From Acidimicrobiia bacterium (lineage in GTDB: Bacteria > Actinomycetota > Acidimicrobiia > IMCC26256 > PALSA-610): a stretch of DNA of 64,000 bases. The position numbers were made by a program, and so were the translations under genes. Shown here in pieces: positions 41,743-49,869 of the stretch (positions are counted from its first letter, which is position 1; each line of letters begins with the position of its first letter). The stretch covers positions 1,103,965 to 1,167,964 of the forward strand of contig BPGH01000001.1 in NCBI GenBank assembly GCA_026002935.1, written 5' to 3'. The notes beneath the pieces are model-generated. The model had not been told where the DNA came from. It saw only the letters and a program-made list of their open reading frames with translations, and ran no database searches.

Positions 41743-43113
41743 GTGAGCGACCTCGTCGAACGCCTCTCCGCCGCCGTCGGGCCCGGGAACGTGCTGGTGG
41801 GGGACGCGATCCCCGAGGAGGTCACCCACGACGAGGCGCTCACGGCCGCCCCCGTCGTGCCGCTCGCGCTGGTGCGGCCGGCGGCCACGGCCGAGGTCGC
41901 GGCCGTGCTGCGCGTCGCGGACGAGCTGCGGGTGCCGGTGACCGCCCGCGGATCCGGGACGGGCCTGTCGGGCGGCTGCGTCCCCCGCCCCGACGGCATC
42001 GTCGTCGCGTTCGACCGCATGGACCGGATCCTCGAGATCGACACCGACAACCACGTCGCCGTCGTCCAGCCGGGGGTCACCCTCGACCGGCTCGACGAGG
42101 CCCTCCGGCCGCTCGGGCTCGTCTACCCGGTCGCGCCCGGCGAGAACAGCGCCTCGCTCGGCGGGAACGTCGCGACGAACGCGGGCGGGATGCGGGCCAT
42201 CAAGTACGGCGTGACCCGCCACCAGGTGCTCGGGATCGAGGCCGTCCTGCCGACCGGCGAGGTCGTCCGCTGCGGCGGCAAGTTCGTGAAGGCGACCACC
42301 GGGTACGACCTCACCCAGCTCGTCATCGGCTCCGAGGGGACGCTCGCCCTGGTCACCGAGGCGACGCTGCGCGTCTACCCGCGGCCCGCGCACACCGCGA
42401 CCGCGCTCGTCCCGTTCGCGTCGCTCGAGGAGGTCACCGCCGCCGTCCCGGCGATCGTGCGCAGCGGCGTCGGGCCGCTCGTGCTCGAGTACGTCGACGG
42501 CGGGGGTCTCGCGCTGCTCGCGGCGAACGTGGGGCTCGAGCTCGGCGTCGACGCGAAGGTGCAGGAGGCGGCGGCCGCCTACCTCGTCGTCGTCCTCGAG
42601 GGGCACCACGAGGCGCGGGTGGAGGAGGACCTCGCGGCCCTCTCCGAGCTCGTCGGTGCGCTCGGCGCGCTCGACGTGTACGTGCTCCCGCCGCACTCGT
42701 CCGCGTTGCTGCTCGAGGCGCGCGAGAAGGCGTTCTGGGTCGTCAAGCAGATGGGGGCGAACGACATCATCGACGTGGTCGTGCCGCGCGCGTCGGTGCC
42801 CGAGTACCTCGCGAAGGTGCGGGCCGTCGGCGAGGAGCACGGCACGTACATCGCGGCGGCCGGTCACGCCGGGGACGGCAACATCCACCTCTCGGTGTTC
42901 CAGCCCGACCCCGAGGTGCGCAAGCAGGTGATGCGCGCGGTGCTGCGGGCCGGTGTCGAGATGGGCGGCGCGATCTCCGCCGAGCACGGGATCGGCACCG
43001 AGAAGCGCGGCTACTTCCTCGAGCTCGAGGACCCCGCCAAGCTCGCGCTCATGCGGCGCATCAAGGCCGCGTTCGACCCGAACGGCATCCTCAACCCCGG
43101 TACCCTCCTCTGA
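41743..43113 (+). CDS. FAD-linked oxidase, GlcD-like (2-hydroxyacid oxidase)
   Basis: 456 residues. FAD-binding PCMH fold: PVTARGSGTGLSGGCVPR, PGENSASLGGNVATNAGGMR (covalent/FAD loop region) and YDLTQLVIGSEGTLALVTEA; the C-terminal cap has AAAGHAGDGNIHLS and SAEHGIGTEKRGYF with its histidines. This is the glycolate oxidase GlcD/D-lactate dehydrogenase group, which oxidise 2-hydroxyacids to 2-oxoacids. A ThDP enzyme that could act on 2-oxoacids follows 49 nt downstream. GTG 41743 is the +1 base of a good promoter. Confidence 0.9.
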   Translation: MSDLVERLSAAVGPGNVLVGDAIPEEVTHDEALTAAPVVPLALVRPAATAEVAAVLRVADELRVPVTARGSGTGLSGGCVPRPDGIVVAFDRMDRILEIDTDNHVAVVQPGVTLDRLDEALRPLGLVYPVAPGENSASLGGNVATNAGGMRAIKYGVTRHQVLGIEAVLPTGEVVRCGGKFVKATTGYDLTQLVIGSEGTLALVTEATLRVYPRPAHTATALVPFASLEEVTAAVPAIVRSGVGPLVLEYVDGGGLALLAANVGLELGVDAKVQEAAAAYLVVVLEGHHEARVEEDLAALSELVGALGALDVYVLPPHSSALLLEAREKAFWVVKQMGANDIIDVVVPRASVPEYLAKVRAVGEEHGTYIAAAGHAGDGNIHLSVFQPDPEVRKQVMRAVLRAGVEMGGAISAEHGIGTEKRGYFLELEDPAKLALMRRIKAAFDPNGILNPGTLL

Positions 43114-43162
43114 TCCGGCGCGGCCCTCCGCGGCCCGGACGGAACCACGATCGGAGAAGGTG

Positions 43163-44722
43163 ATGAACGGCGCGCACGTCCTGATCCGCACGCTCGTCGC
43201 CAACGGCGTCGACGTGTGCTTCTCCAACCCGGGCACCTCGGAGATGCAGTTCGTCGCCGCGCTCGACGACGTCCCGGAGATGCGGGCCGTCCTCGCGCTC
43301 TTCGAGGGCGTCGCCACGGGCGCCGCCGACGGGTACGGGCGCATGGCGGGCCGCCCGGCCGCGACGCTGCTGCACCTCGGCCCGGGCCTCGGCAACGGCA
43401 TCGCGAACCTGCACAACGCGCGTCGCGCCCGCACGCCGGTCGTCAACGTCGTCGGCGACCACGCGACCTACCACCGGCCGTTCGACGCACCCCTCACGTC
43501 CGACATCGAGGCGCTGGCCCGCAACGTCTCGGGGTGGATCCGCGACACGACGCGTCCCGGGGACGTCGCACGTGACGCGGTCGAGGCGGTGCGCGCGGCC
43601 GTCGGGCCGCCCGGTTGCGTCGCGACCATGATCCTGCCGGCCGACGTCACCTGGGAGGAGGCGGGTGAGCCCCTCGGCCCCGCCGCGCCTGCCGGGGCCC
43701 GCGGGGTCGACGACGCCGCGCTCGAGACGGTCGTGAAGGCCCTGCGGGGCGGCGAGCCCGCCGCGCTGCTCCTCGGCGGCCGCGCGACGCGCGGCCGGGC
43801 GCTCGTCGCCGCGGCCCGCGTCGCGCGCGCGGCGGGTGCGAAGCTGCTCGGCGAGGTGTTCCCCGCGCGCCTGGAACGCGGCGCGGGGTTGCCGCCGGTC
43901 GAGCGCCTCGGCTACTTCGCCGAGTTCGCGACCGCGCAGCTCGAGGGGCTGCGCCACCTGGTGCTCGTCGACGCGCCGCCGCCCGTGTCCTTCTTCGCGT
44001 ACCCCGGCAGGCCGAGCGGGCTCGTGCCGCCGGGGTGCGAGGTGCACGCGCTCGTCCCGCCGGACGGCGACGCCGCGCTCGCCCTCGAGCACGTCGCCGA
44101 CGCGCTCGGCGCGCCGCCGGGGGAGTACGTGCGTCAGCCCGCGGGGCGCCCCGCCCGTCCGACCGGCGGGCTCACCGCGCAGAGCCTCGCCGACGCCGTC
44201 GGCGCCGTGCTGCCGGAGGGGGCGATCGTCGTCGACGAGGCCCAGACCGGTGGCCTGTTCGTGCCCGGCGCGACCGCCGGCGCGCCCCCGCACGACTGGT
44301 TGACCCTCACGGGCGGGGCGATCGGCCAGGGCCTGCCGGTCGCGACCGGCGCGGCGATCGCGTGCCCCGACCGCAAGGTGCTGTGCCTCGAGGCCGACGG
44401 CAGCGCGATGTACACGCTGCAGGCGCTGTGGACGCAGGCCCGCGAAGGGCTCGACGTCACGACCGTGCTGCTCGACAACCGCTCCTACGCGATCCTCGAG
44501 ATCGAGCTGGCGCGCGTCGGCGCCGCGGGGGGCGGCGGGCCCCGCGCCCGCTCGCTGCTCGAGCTGGACGACCCGGAGCTCGACTTCGTCGCGCTCGCCC
44601 GCGGGATGGGGGTCGGGGCCACGCGCCCGGCGGACGCGCAGGAGCTGACGGTCGCGCTGGAGCGGGCGCTCGCCGAGCCCGGGCCGCACCTCGTCGACGT
44701 CCGCCTCCCCGCCCGGCTGTAG
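43163..44722 (+). CDS. Thiamine diphosphate enzyme (acetolactate synthase-like)
   Basis: 519 residues. Catalytic Glu of the cofactor in AVLALFEGVATGAADGYGRM; ThDP-binding VLCLEADGSAMYTLQALWTQ with DNRSYAIL closing the motif (a GDG-N28-NN variant reading ADG and DN). The N-terminal NGVDVCFSNPGTSEMQFV is like that of benzoylformate decarboxylase and acetolactate synthase-like proteins. Lacking an FAD-binding signature, it may be a 2-oxoacid decarboxylase or lyase instead of a true acetolactate synthase. With the upstream 2-hydroxyacid oxidase it could remove one carbon from a 2-hydroxyacid; that is inference. ATG 43163 follows GGAGAAGG. Confidence 0.85.
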   Translation: MNGAHVLIRTLVANGVDVCFSNPGTSEMQFVAALDDVPEMRAVLALFEGVATGAADGYGRMAGRPAATLLHLGPGLGNGIANLHNARRARTPVVNVVGDHATYHRPFDAPLTSDIEALARNVSGWIRDTTRPGDVARDAVEAVRAAVGPPGCVATMILPADVTWEEAGEPLGPAAPAGARGVDDAALETVVKALRGGEPAALLLGGRATRGRALVAAARVARAAGAKLLGEVFPARLERGAGLPPVERLGYFAEFATAQLEGLRHLVLVDAPPPVSFFAYPGRPSGLVPPGCEVHALVPPDGDAALALEHVADALGAPPGEYVRQPAGRPARPTGGLTAQSLADAVGAVLPEGAIVVDEAQTGGLFVPGATAGAPPHDWLTLTGGAIGQGLPVATGAAIACPDRKVLCLEADGSAMYTLQALWTQAREGLDVTTVLLDNRSYAILEIELARVGAAGGGGPRARSLLELDDPELDFVALARGMGVGATRPADAQELTVALERALAEPGPHLVDVRLPARL

Positions 44723-44821
44723 CACGCGGCGGCGGTCCGCTCGCCCGCCCGCCGCCGGGCGCCGCCGCCGGGTCGCGAGGGTGGCCGGCGGCGTGGCGGG
44801 CGGCGCGGCCGGCGGGCGGCG

Positions 44822-44827
44822 TACGCT
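44822..44827 (+). promoter_or_regulatory. -10 element, VOC gene
   Basis: TACGCT ends 6 nt before ATG 44834. Confidence 0.45.
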
Positions 44828-44833
44828 GCGCGC

Positions 44834-45295
44834 ATGCCCCGGCGCTTCAACCACATGGAACTGACCTTCCCGCGCGGCGCGCTCGACGACTCGGCGCGGC
44901 GCGACATCGCGGCGTTCTACGGCGAGATGTTCGGGTGGGCGGCGGTGCCCGTCGAGCTGTTCGGCCAGCAGAACCTGCTCCTGGCGGCCGACGACGGCGC
45001 GCAGCACTTCATCCTCCTCGCCGAGGCCGACGAGCCGATGCGCGCGCCGGGGTACGACCACCTCGGGATCCTCTGCGATACGCGCGAGGAGGTCGACGAG
45101 CTGCTGGAGCGGGCGAAGCGCTACCGCGACAAGGACGACCGGGTGCAGATCCTCGAGTTCGACCAGGATCTCGTGCAGGGCCCGGTCACGGTGCACGCCT
45201 TCTACGTGCGGTACCTGCTGCCGATCCAGTTCGACGTGCAGTCGATCGAGTACGCGCCGGGCAGCGAGCCGGAGCGCCGCTGGACGTTCGCCTGA
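44834..45295 (+). CDS. VOC-superfamily (glyoxalase-like) protein
   Basis: 153 residues, one vicinal-oxygen-chelate unit. FNHMELTFPRGALDD and ARRDIAAFYGEMFGWAAVPV give the first betaalphabeta element (H7 as a candidate metal ligand), YDHLGILCDTREEVDELLERA the second, with VHAFYVRYLLPIQFDVQSIEY as the end. Metal ligands at the family positions: H in NHMEL, H in YDHLG, and E in SIEYAP. Substrate unknown. It converges with an acyl-CoA dehydrogenase gene only 9 nt away. Confidence 0.8.
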   Translation: MPRRFNHMELTFPRGALDDSARRDIAAFYGEMFGWAAVPVELFGQQNLLLAADDGAQHFILLAEADEPMRAPGYDHLGILCDTREEVDELLERAKRYRDKDDRVQILEFDQDLVQGPVTVHAFYVRYLLPIQFDVQSIEYAPGSEPERRWTFA

Positions 45296-45304
45296 GTCCG
45301 CGGC

Positions 45305-46510
45305 TCAGCGCTCGAGCTTCAGGGCGCGGTCGGCGATGATGTTCTTCTGCACCTCGGTGGGCCCGGCGCCGATCGTCGTGTAGCGCTGCCACACGTAGTT
45401 GCGCGCCCACACGCCCCCGTCGATCGCGCCGGGCGCGCCCTTCAGGATCGTGCCGGTCGGGCCGAGGACGTCGAGCGCGAGCTCGGCGAGCCACAACGAC
45501 ACGTAGCCCCACTGCAGCTTCGCGAGCGGCACCTCGGGCCAGCCCTTCTCACCCTTGAGCACCTTCGACAGCGCGCGTGCGATGAGCAGCCGCGTGTACT
45601 CGATCTGCGTGTGCAGCCGCGCGACGCGCTCGCGCACGAGGGGGTCGCGCAGGGCCTCGGGGTTCTCGGCCTTCGCGGTCTGCAGGAGCCGGCGCAGGTC
45701 CTGGGCCATCGAGATCGCCTGGCCCGCGCTGCCCACGCGCTCCTTGCCGAGCGCCCCCATCGACACCATCCAGCCGAGGCCCTCGTCGCCGAGCCGGTCG
45801 CCGACGGGCACCCGCACGTCGTGGAAGAAGACCTCGCAGAACATGGAGTCGCCGGTGATCTCGCGGATCGGTCGCACCTCGATGCCGGGCGACTCCATGT
45901 CGACGACGAACGCGGTGATGCCCTCGTGCTTCGCGCCACGGCCGATCGCGCCGGGGTCGGTGCGGAAGAGGAACAGTCCCCACTTCGCGATCTGCGCCGT
46001 CGACGTCCAGGTCTTCTGGCCGTTCACGACGTAGTGCGTGCCGTCCTCGGAGAGGAGCGCAGTGGTGCGGAGGTTGGCGAGGTCGGATCCCGCCTGCGGC
46101 TCGCTGAACCCCTGGCACCAGTGCTCGCTCGCGTCGAGGATGCCGGGCAGCCAGCGGGCCTTCTGCTCGTCGGTGCCCCAGGCGATGATCGACGGGCCGA
46201 TCTGCACGATGCCGTTCGCGTTGAAGATCCCGGGGGTGCGGTATCGCGCCATGATCTGCGTGTAGAGCACCTGCTGCGAGACCGTCGCGTCGCGACCGCC
46301 CCACTCCTGCGGCCACAACGGAGCGGCCCAGCGGCCCTCGTTCAGCTTGCGCTGCCACGCCCGGCGCTTCTCCATCGCGCCCGTCACGCCGCGTGACGCC
46401 TCGGCCTCGTCGTCGGCCCACTCCTCGAGGAACGGGGGCAGCTCCTTGTCGAGGAACGCCTCGAGCTCCTGCCCGAACGCGACGTCCTCGGGCGACCAGG
46501 AGAAGTCCAT
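45305..46510 (-). CDS. Acyl-CoA dehydrogenase
   Basis: 401 residues. CQGFSEPQAGSDLANLRTTA is the FAD/substrate signature 1 region, GQKTWTSTAQIAKWGLFLFR the central sheet, FEVFFHDVRVPVGDRLGD-type motif EVFFHDVRVPVGDRLGDEGL the hinge, and VWARNYVWQRYTTIGAGPTE the C-terminal FAD-binding block. The catalytic Glu of short-chain enzymes is not obvious. It has the size and start (MDFSWSPEDVAFGQELEAFL) of the larger partner in actinobacterial FadE heteromers; the smaller, divergent ACAD gene is the likely companion. ATG 46510 follows AAGGGA. Confidence 0.9.
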   Translation of the reverse strand: MDFSWSPEDVAFGQELEAFLDKELPPFLEEWADDEAEASRGVTGAMEKRRAWQRKLNEGRWAAPLWPQEWGGRDATVSQQVLYTQIMARYRTPGIFNANGIVQIGPSIIAWGTDEQKARWLPGILDASEHWCQGFSEPQAGSDLANLRTTALLSEDGTHYVVNGQKTWTSTAQIAKWGLFLFRTDPGAIGRGAKHEGITAFVVDMESPGIEVRPIREITGDSMFCEVFFHDVRVPVGDRLGDEGLGWMVSMGALGKERVGSAGQAISMAQDLRRLLQTAKAENPEALRDPLVRERVARLHTQIEYTRLLIARALSKVLKGEKGWPEVPLAKLQWGYVSLWLAELALDVLGPTGTILKGAPGAIDGGVWARNYVWQRYTTIGAGPTEVQKNIIADRALKLER

Positions 46511-46581
46511 GCGGGTGTCCCTTGCTCGGAGCCCGGCCCCGGCGGGCCGGACCGGCCGGTGCGGTGCGGCGCGGCGCCGGA

Positions 46582-46599
46582 CCTGACATTAGCGTCAGG
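46582..46599. promoter_or_regulatory. Palindromic operator between divergent acyl-CoA dehydrogenases
   Basis: CCTGACATTAGCGTCAGG: perfect 6-bp arms around ATTAGC. It contains the -35 of the rightward promoter and the -10 of the leftward one, so one repressor could silence both genes. A further GTCAGG half-site lies at 46610-46615. TetR-type binding is the usual control of such genes in actinobacteria, but no regulator gene is adjacent. Confidence 0.55.
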
Positions 46600-46611
46600 G
46601 TTCGGTACCGT
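46583..46611 (+). promoter_or_regulatory. Promoter of the rightward acyl-CoA dehydrogenase
   Basis: CTGACA (46583-46588), 17 nt, TACCGT (46606-46611); the GTG at 46619 is 7 nt further (leaderless). Confidence 0.5.
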
Positions 46612-46614
46612 CAG
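46586..46614 (-). promoter_or_regulatory. Promoter of the leftward acyl-CoA dehydrogenase
   Basis: Reading leftwards CTGACG (46614-46609), 17 nt, TAATGT (46591-46586). It almost exactly mirrors the rightward promoter; leader ~68 nt. Confidence 0.45.
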
Positions 46615-46618
46615 GCCC

Positions 46619-47716
46619 GTGGACTTCACGTTCTCGCCCGAGCAGGAGGCGTTGCGCGCCGCGGTGCGCGCGTTCCTCGAGGCCGAGGCGCCCCGCGAGT
46701 ACGTGCGGCGCATGGCCGAGCACGACGAGGCCGGGATCGATCCCTCGGTCTGGAGCCGGATCGTCGACCTGGGGTGGACCGGCCTGCTGGTCCCCGAGGA
46801 GCACGGTGGGCTCGGGCTCGGCATCGTCGACGCGGTCGTCGTCCAGGAGGAGATGGGGCGCGCCACGTTCCCCGGGCCGTGGTTCTCCTCGGCGGTCCTC
46901 GCGACGCTCGCCGCGCGGGCGCTCGGGCTGGCCGAGCAGCTCGGCGCGCTGGCGTCGGGCGCGCAGCGCGGCACGGTCGCGCTCGAGGAGCCGGGCCGCG
47001 GCGACCCGGTCGAGCGGGTCCGGACGCGTGCGAGCGGGCGGGGGAGCCGCACCCGGCTCGACGGGGTGAAGCCGATGGTGCCCGACGGGCACACCGCCGA
47101 CTTCGTGCTCGTCGCCGCCCGCACCCGTGAGGGTCTCCAGACGTTCCTGGTGGAGCACCCGCCCGCCGTCCCCGTCGCGACGCTCGACATCACGCGCAAG
47201 TTCGCCCGCATCGAGCTCGACGGCACCCCGGCCGTGCCGGTCGGCCCGCCCGGCGACCACACGGCGCTGTGGCGCCGCGTCGTCGACGACGCGGCCGTGC
47301 TCCTCGCGGCCGAGCTGATCGGGGTGAGCGAGGCCGCGAACCGGCTGGCGCTCGACTACGCGCAGGCGCGGGAGGTGTTCGGCAAGCCCCTGTCGAAGTT
47401 CCAGGTGACGCGTCACAAGGCGGTCGACATGCTGCGCGACATCGAGCTCGCCCGCGTCGGGGTGCACTACGCGGCCTGGGCCTGCGACACCGACGCGCCC
47501 GACCGCGAATCCGCGGTGGCGATGGCGAAGGCCCACGCCGCGGAGGCGGCGAACCACGTGACCGCCGAGTGCATCCAGATCCACGGCGGCGTCGGGTACA
47601 CCTGGGACTGCGACGCCCACCTGTACCTCCGGCGGGCGAAGGTGGACGACCTGCTGCTCGGCGACCAGGGCTGGCAGCGCACCCGCGTCGCCGACCTGTA
47701 CTTCGCCGGCCTGTAG
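46619..47716 (+). CDS. Acyl-CoA dehydrogenase (smaller subunit type)
   Basis: 365 residues. The N-terminus VDFTFSPEQEALRAAVRAFL is the ACAD helix bundle; GWTGLLVPEEHGGLGLGIVD, DYAQAREVFGKPLSKFQVTR and CIQIHGGVGYTWDCDAHLYL (end FAD/GG motif) are standard. The catalytic-base position before the last motif and the FAD signature YxxTEP are poor (central region Arg/Gly-rich), typical of the degenerate beta chain in FadE alpha2beta2 complexes. The divergent gene at 45305 could be the alpha chain. GTG 46619 is directly positioned by the -10 box. Confidence 0.88.
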   Translation: MDFTFSPEQEALRAAVRAFLEAEAPREYVRRMAEHDEAGIDPSVWSRIVDLGWTGLLVPEEHGGLGLGIVDAVVVQEEMGRATFPGPWFSSAVLATLAARALGLAEQLGALASGAQRGTVALEEPGRGDPVERVRTRASGRGSRTRLDGVKPMVPDGHTADFVLVAARTREGLQTFLVEHPPAVPVATLDITRKFARIELDGTPAVPVGPPGDHTALWRRVVDDAAVLLAAELIGVSEAANRLALDYAQAREVFGKPLSKFQVTRHKAVDMLRDIELARVGVHYAAWACDTDAPDRESAVAMAKAHAAEAANHVTAECIQIHGGVGYTWDCDAHLYLRRAKVDDLLLGDQGWQRTRVADLYFAGL

Positions 47717-47817
47717 CGGGCCGCGGGACACCCCGCCCGGCCTGACCAGGAATTCTCATCCGCGCGCGCCCCGGCGCTCGGATCGGGGGGCGAACCGTAC
47801 GGGAGGAGCGTGCCACC

Positions 47818-48117
47818 GTGTCCGTCGCTTCGCCGGTCGAACACCAGACCTCGCCCTACGTGCGTCTCGAGGGCCGGCTCGACGCCGAGACGTCGCCGAC
47901 CACCTTGTGCCGGCTCGCGAAGCACCTCCGCCGGGGCGGTCGCCTGTTCGTGGACGCGTCGCGGCTCGAGTCGTGCGACGTCTCGGGGTTGGAGATGCTG
48001 CGCCGGCTGCACGACGTCGCCGCGTACCGGGGTGCGTCGATCCGCCTGGTCCGCCCGTCACCGCCGGTGCGCCGGGCGCTGCAGCGCTGCGGCCTCGGCG
48101 GCATCGTCCTGTTCTGA
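47818..48117 (+). CDS. STAS-domain protein
   Basis: 99 residues, a single STAS fold of the anti-sigma-factor antagonist type: YVRLEGRLDAETSPTTLCRL, GGRLFVDASRLESCDVSGLE (Ser in DVSG aligning with the phosphorylatable Ser of SpoIIAA) and VRRALQRCGLGGIVLF. Such proteins bind anti-sigma kinases. No kinase or sigma gene is next to it; the only RsbW-like gene in the window is at 12477. GTG 47818 follows GGGAGGAG at ~10 nt. Confidence 0.8.
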   Translation: MSVASPVEHQTSPYVRLEGRLDAETSPTTLCRLAKHLRRGGRLFVDASRLESCDVSGLEMLRRLHDVAAYRGASIRLVRPSPPVRRALQRCGLGGIVLF

Positions 48118-48149
48118 CCTCCGTCCGCGGCGCGCCGCGGGGTTCGGTG

Positions 48150-48620
48150 CTACGCGTGGAGCTGCTGCGCGAGGTAGTGCGCCTCGCCGAGCTCGCCGAT
48201 CAGGTGGAGCTGCGTCTCGAGCCAGTCGGCGTGCGACTCCTCGCCCTCGAGGATCTCCTCCAGCAGCTCCCGGGTGCCGTTGTCGCCCTCCTCGACGCAC
48301 GCCGCGATCGCGCGGTTGAGGCGGGCGATCGCCTCGCGCTCGACCTCGAGGTCGAGGCGGAGCTGCTCGGGGACGTTCTCGCCGACCATCACCGAGCCGA
48401 GCCGTTGGAGGTTCGGCGCGCCCTCCAGGTACAGGATCCGGTCGATGAGCGCCTCGGCGTCCTTCATCTCGCCGATCGACTCCTCGCGGTTGTGGCGCGC
48501 GAGCCGCTCGTAGCCCCAGTTCTCGCACATCTTGGCGTGGAGGAAGTACTGGTTGACGGCCGTCAGCTCGGCGGTCAGCACCTCGTTGAGGAGCTCGATG
48601 ACCCGTCGTGTCCCCTGCAT
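48150..48620 (-). CDS. bfr: Bacterioferritin with substituted ferroxidase ligand
   Basis: 156 residues, colinear with E. coli Bfr without gaps in the first 90 positions. Haem ligand M52 and ferroxidase ligands E18, E51, E94, E127 and H130 are all present, but the His54 ligand is Asp here (EMKDAE where EMKHAD is usual). Iron is stored as a ferrihydrite core in a 24-mer cage. The Asp could still bind Fe(II) but should change oxidation kinetics. The gene lies 5 nt after bfd and also has its own -10 (TAGCCT, 7 nt before the ATG) inside the bfd end. Confidence 0.95.
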   Translation of the reverse strand: MQGTRRVIELLNEVLTAELTAVNQYFLHAKMCENWGYERLARHNREESIGEMKDAEALIDRILYLEGAPNLQRLGSVMVGENVPEQLRLDLEVEREAIARLNRAIAACVEEGDNGTRELLEEILEGEESHADWLETQLHLIGELGEAHYLAQQLHA

Positions 48621-48625
48621 CGCGC

Positions 48626-48820
48626 TCAGGCTACGGCAGGGACCCCGTCCTCACAGGGCAGGCGGTGCTCGCGCAGCAGCCGCTCCAGCGTGCGGTGGCA
48701 GCCGCCGCACTCGGTGCCCGCGCCGCAGCCCGCGGCCAGGTCGTCGATCCCGCCCGCGCCCGCGAGCACGGCGGCCCGGACGGTGCGGTCGTCGACCTCT
48801 CGGCAGTGGCAGGCGATCAC
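48626..48820 (-). CDS. bfd: Bacterioferritin-associated ferredoxin
   Basis: 64 residues. The BFD-type [2Fe-2S] cysteines are C4, C6 (MIACHCREV) and C38/C41 in ECGGCHR, with [14 protein letters not shown] as the usual C-x32-C-x2-C spacing. Bfd donates electrons to Bfr to release stored iron. GTG 48820 follows GGGGGG. It is upstream of bfr and expressed from a promoter whose -10 lies inside a DtxR/IdeR-like box, so iron starvation should induce it. Confidence 0.92.
   Translation of the reverse strand: MIACHCREVDDRTVRAAVLAGAGGIDDLAAGCGAGTECGGCHRTLERLLREHRLPCEDGVPAVA
48628..48633 (-). promoter_or_regulatory. -10 element of bfr
   Basis: TAGCCT ends 7 nt before ATG 48620, within the last codons of bfd; lets bfr be transcribed apart from bfd. 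Confidence 0.4.
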
Positions 48821-48858
48821 GGTCCCCCCGCAGGGCGAGCGGCGGCACGACTGAACGG

Positions 48859-48877
48859 TCAGGGCAGGCTACCCTCA
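48859..48877 (-). promoter_or_regulatory. DtxR/IdeR-type iron box
   Basis: TGAGGGTAGCCTGCCCTGA matches the IdeR consensus TTAGGTTAGCCTAACCTAA at 14 of 19 positions. It covers the -10 of the bfd promoter, the expected arrangement for repression under iron-replete conditions. Confidence 0.6.
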
Positions 48878-48894
48878 CCGTTCCGGGCCGTCAA
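48866..48894 (-). promoter_or_regulatory. Promoter of bfd
   Basis: TTGACG (48894-48889), 17 nt, TAGCCT (48871-48866); start near 48859, ~38 nt before GTG 48820. The -35 lies inside the end of the oxidoreductase gene upstream. Confidence 0.6.
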
Positions 48895-49837
48895 CCGGGG
48901 GGTGCCGGCGGGCCCGCGCCTGCGCCTCCAGGCACAGGCGGGTCACCGTGAACACGTGCTCCTGGGGGAACGGGGGCCGGCCCGCGAGGAGATCCGCGGC
49001 CCAGGTGGGCGCGTCGCCGGCGCACGCCACGGTCTCGGTCCGCTCGCCGTCGACGACCGTGACCGTCTGGTCCACCTGGCGCACCTCCAGCGAGCCCGCC
49101 GTGCCGACCACCGTGAAGCGGACGTCGCCCCAGGCGCCGAGCCCGGCGGGGGACAGGTAGTCGACGCGCGCGTATCCGGTCGCGCCGCCGGCCGCGAGCA
49201 GCACCTCCCCGAGCACCTCGACGCCCGCGTGCGCGGCGTGCGGCCGGACCGTCGACGCGACGACCTCGGCGTCGGCCGCACCGGTGAACGCGAGGAACTG
49301 GTCGACCTGGTGCGAGCCGATGTCGACGAGGATCCCCCCGTAGCGGTCGGGGTCGGAGAACCAGCCCGGCCGGCGGTCGAGCGCGAGCGTGTGCGGGCCG
49401 AGCCCGACCGTGTGCACGACGCGCCCGATGCGGCCCGACGCGACGACCGCCTGCGCGTGCAGCATCGCCGGCGAACCGAGCCGCTCCGAGAACACGACCG
49501 TGTAGCGCCGCCCGGTCCGCGCGCAGGCCCGGCGCAGCGCGTCGAGCTGGTCGAGGGTGGTGGCGCCGGGCTTGTCCGCGACCACGTCCTTGCCCGCCTC
49601 CATCGCCTCGACCGCGATCGCCGCGCGCTCGTCCGGGACCGCGGCGGTCACGACGAGGTCGACGTCCGCGTCGAACGGGCGCTCCGCCCGTGCGTCGGGG
49701 TACCGGGACGCGAGCCACGGCCCGATCGCGTCCTCGGTCGGGACGACGGCGACGACCTCGCCGCCCGCGTCCCGCAGTCGCGCCGTCAGCTCGACCACGT
49801 GGAGGTGGTCGGTGCCGACCACGGCGATCCTCGTCAC
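48875..49837 (-). CDS. Gfo/Idh/MocA-family oxidoreductase
   Basis: 320 residues. N-terminal NAD(P) Rossmann domain TRIAVVGTDHLHVVELTARL, EAGKDVVADKPGATTLDQLD (the conserved EKP-type motif, here DKP) and the C-terminal alpha/beta domain with GILVDIGSHQVDQFLAFTGA, which contains the catalytic D/H pair (D...H of DxxxH). These enzymes oxidise or reduce sugars, inositols or pseudo-sugars. Neighbouring sugar-like catabolic genes (old-yellow-enzyme, DHDPS-like aldolase) are on the other strand. GTG 49837. Its last codons contain the -35 of bfd. Confidence 0.88.
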   Translation of the reverse strand: MTRIAVVGTDHLHVVELTARLRDAGGEVVAVVPTEDAIGPWLASRYPDARAERPFDADVDLVVTAAVPDERAAIAVEAMEAGKDVVADKPGATTLDQLDALRRACARTGRRYTVVFSERLGSPAMLHAQAVVASGRIGRVVHTVGLGPHTLALDRRPGWFSDPDRYGGILVDIGSHQVDQFLAFTGAADAEVVASTVRPHAAHAGVEVLGEVLLAAGGATGYARVDYLSPAGLGAWGDVRFTVVGTAGSLEVRQVDQTVTVVDGERTETVACAGDAPTWAADLLAGRPPFPQEHVFTVTRLCLEAQARARRHPPVDGPER

Positions 49838-49869
49838 GGTCCGATTCTGCTCGCTAGCGTCGGGCGGCG

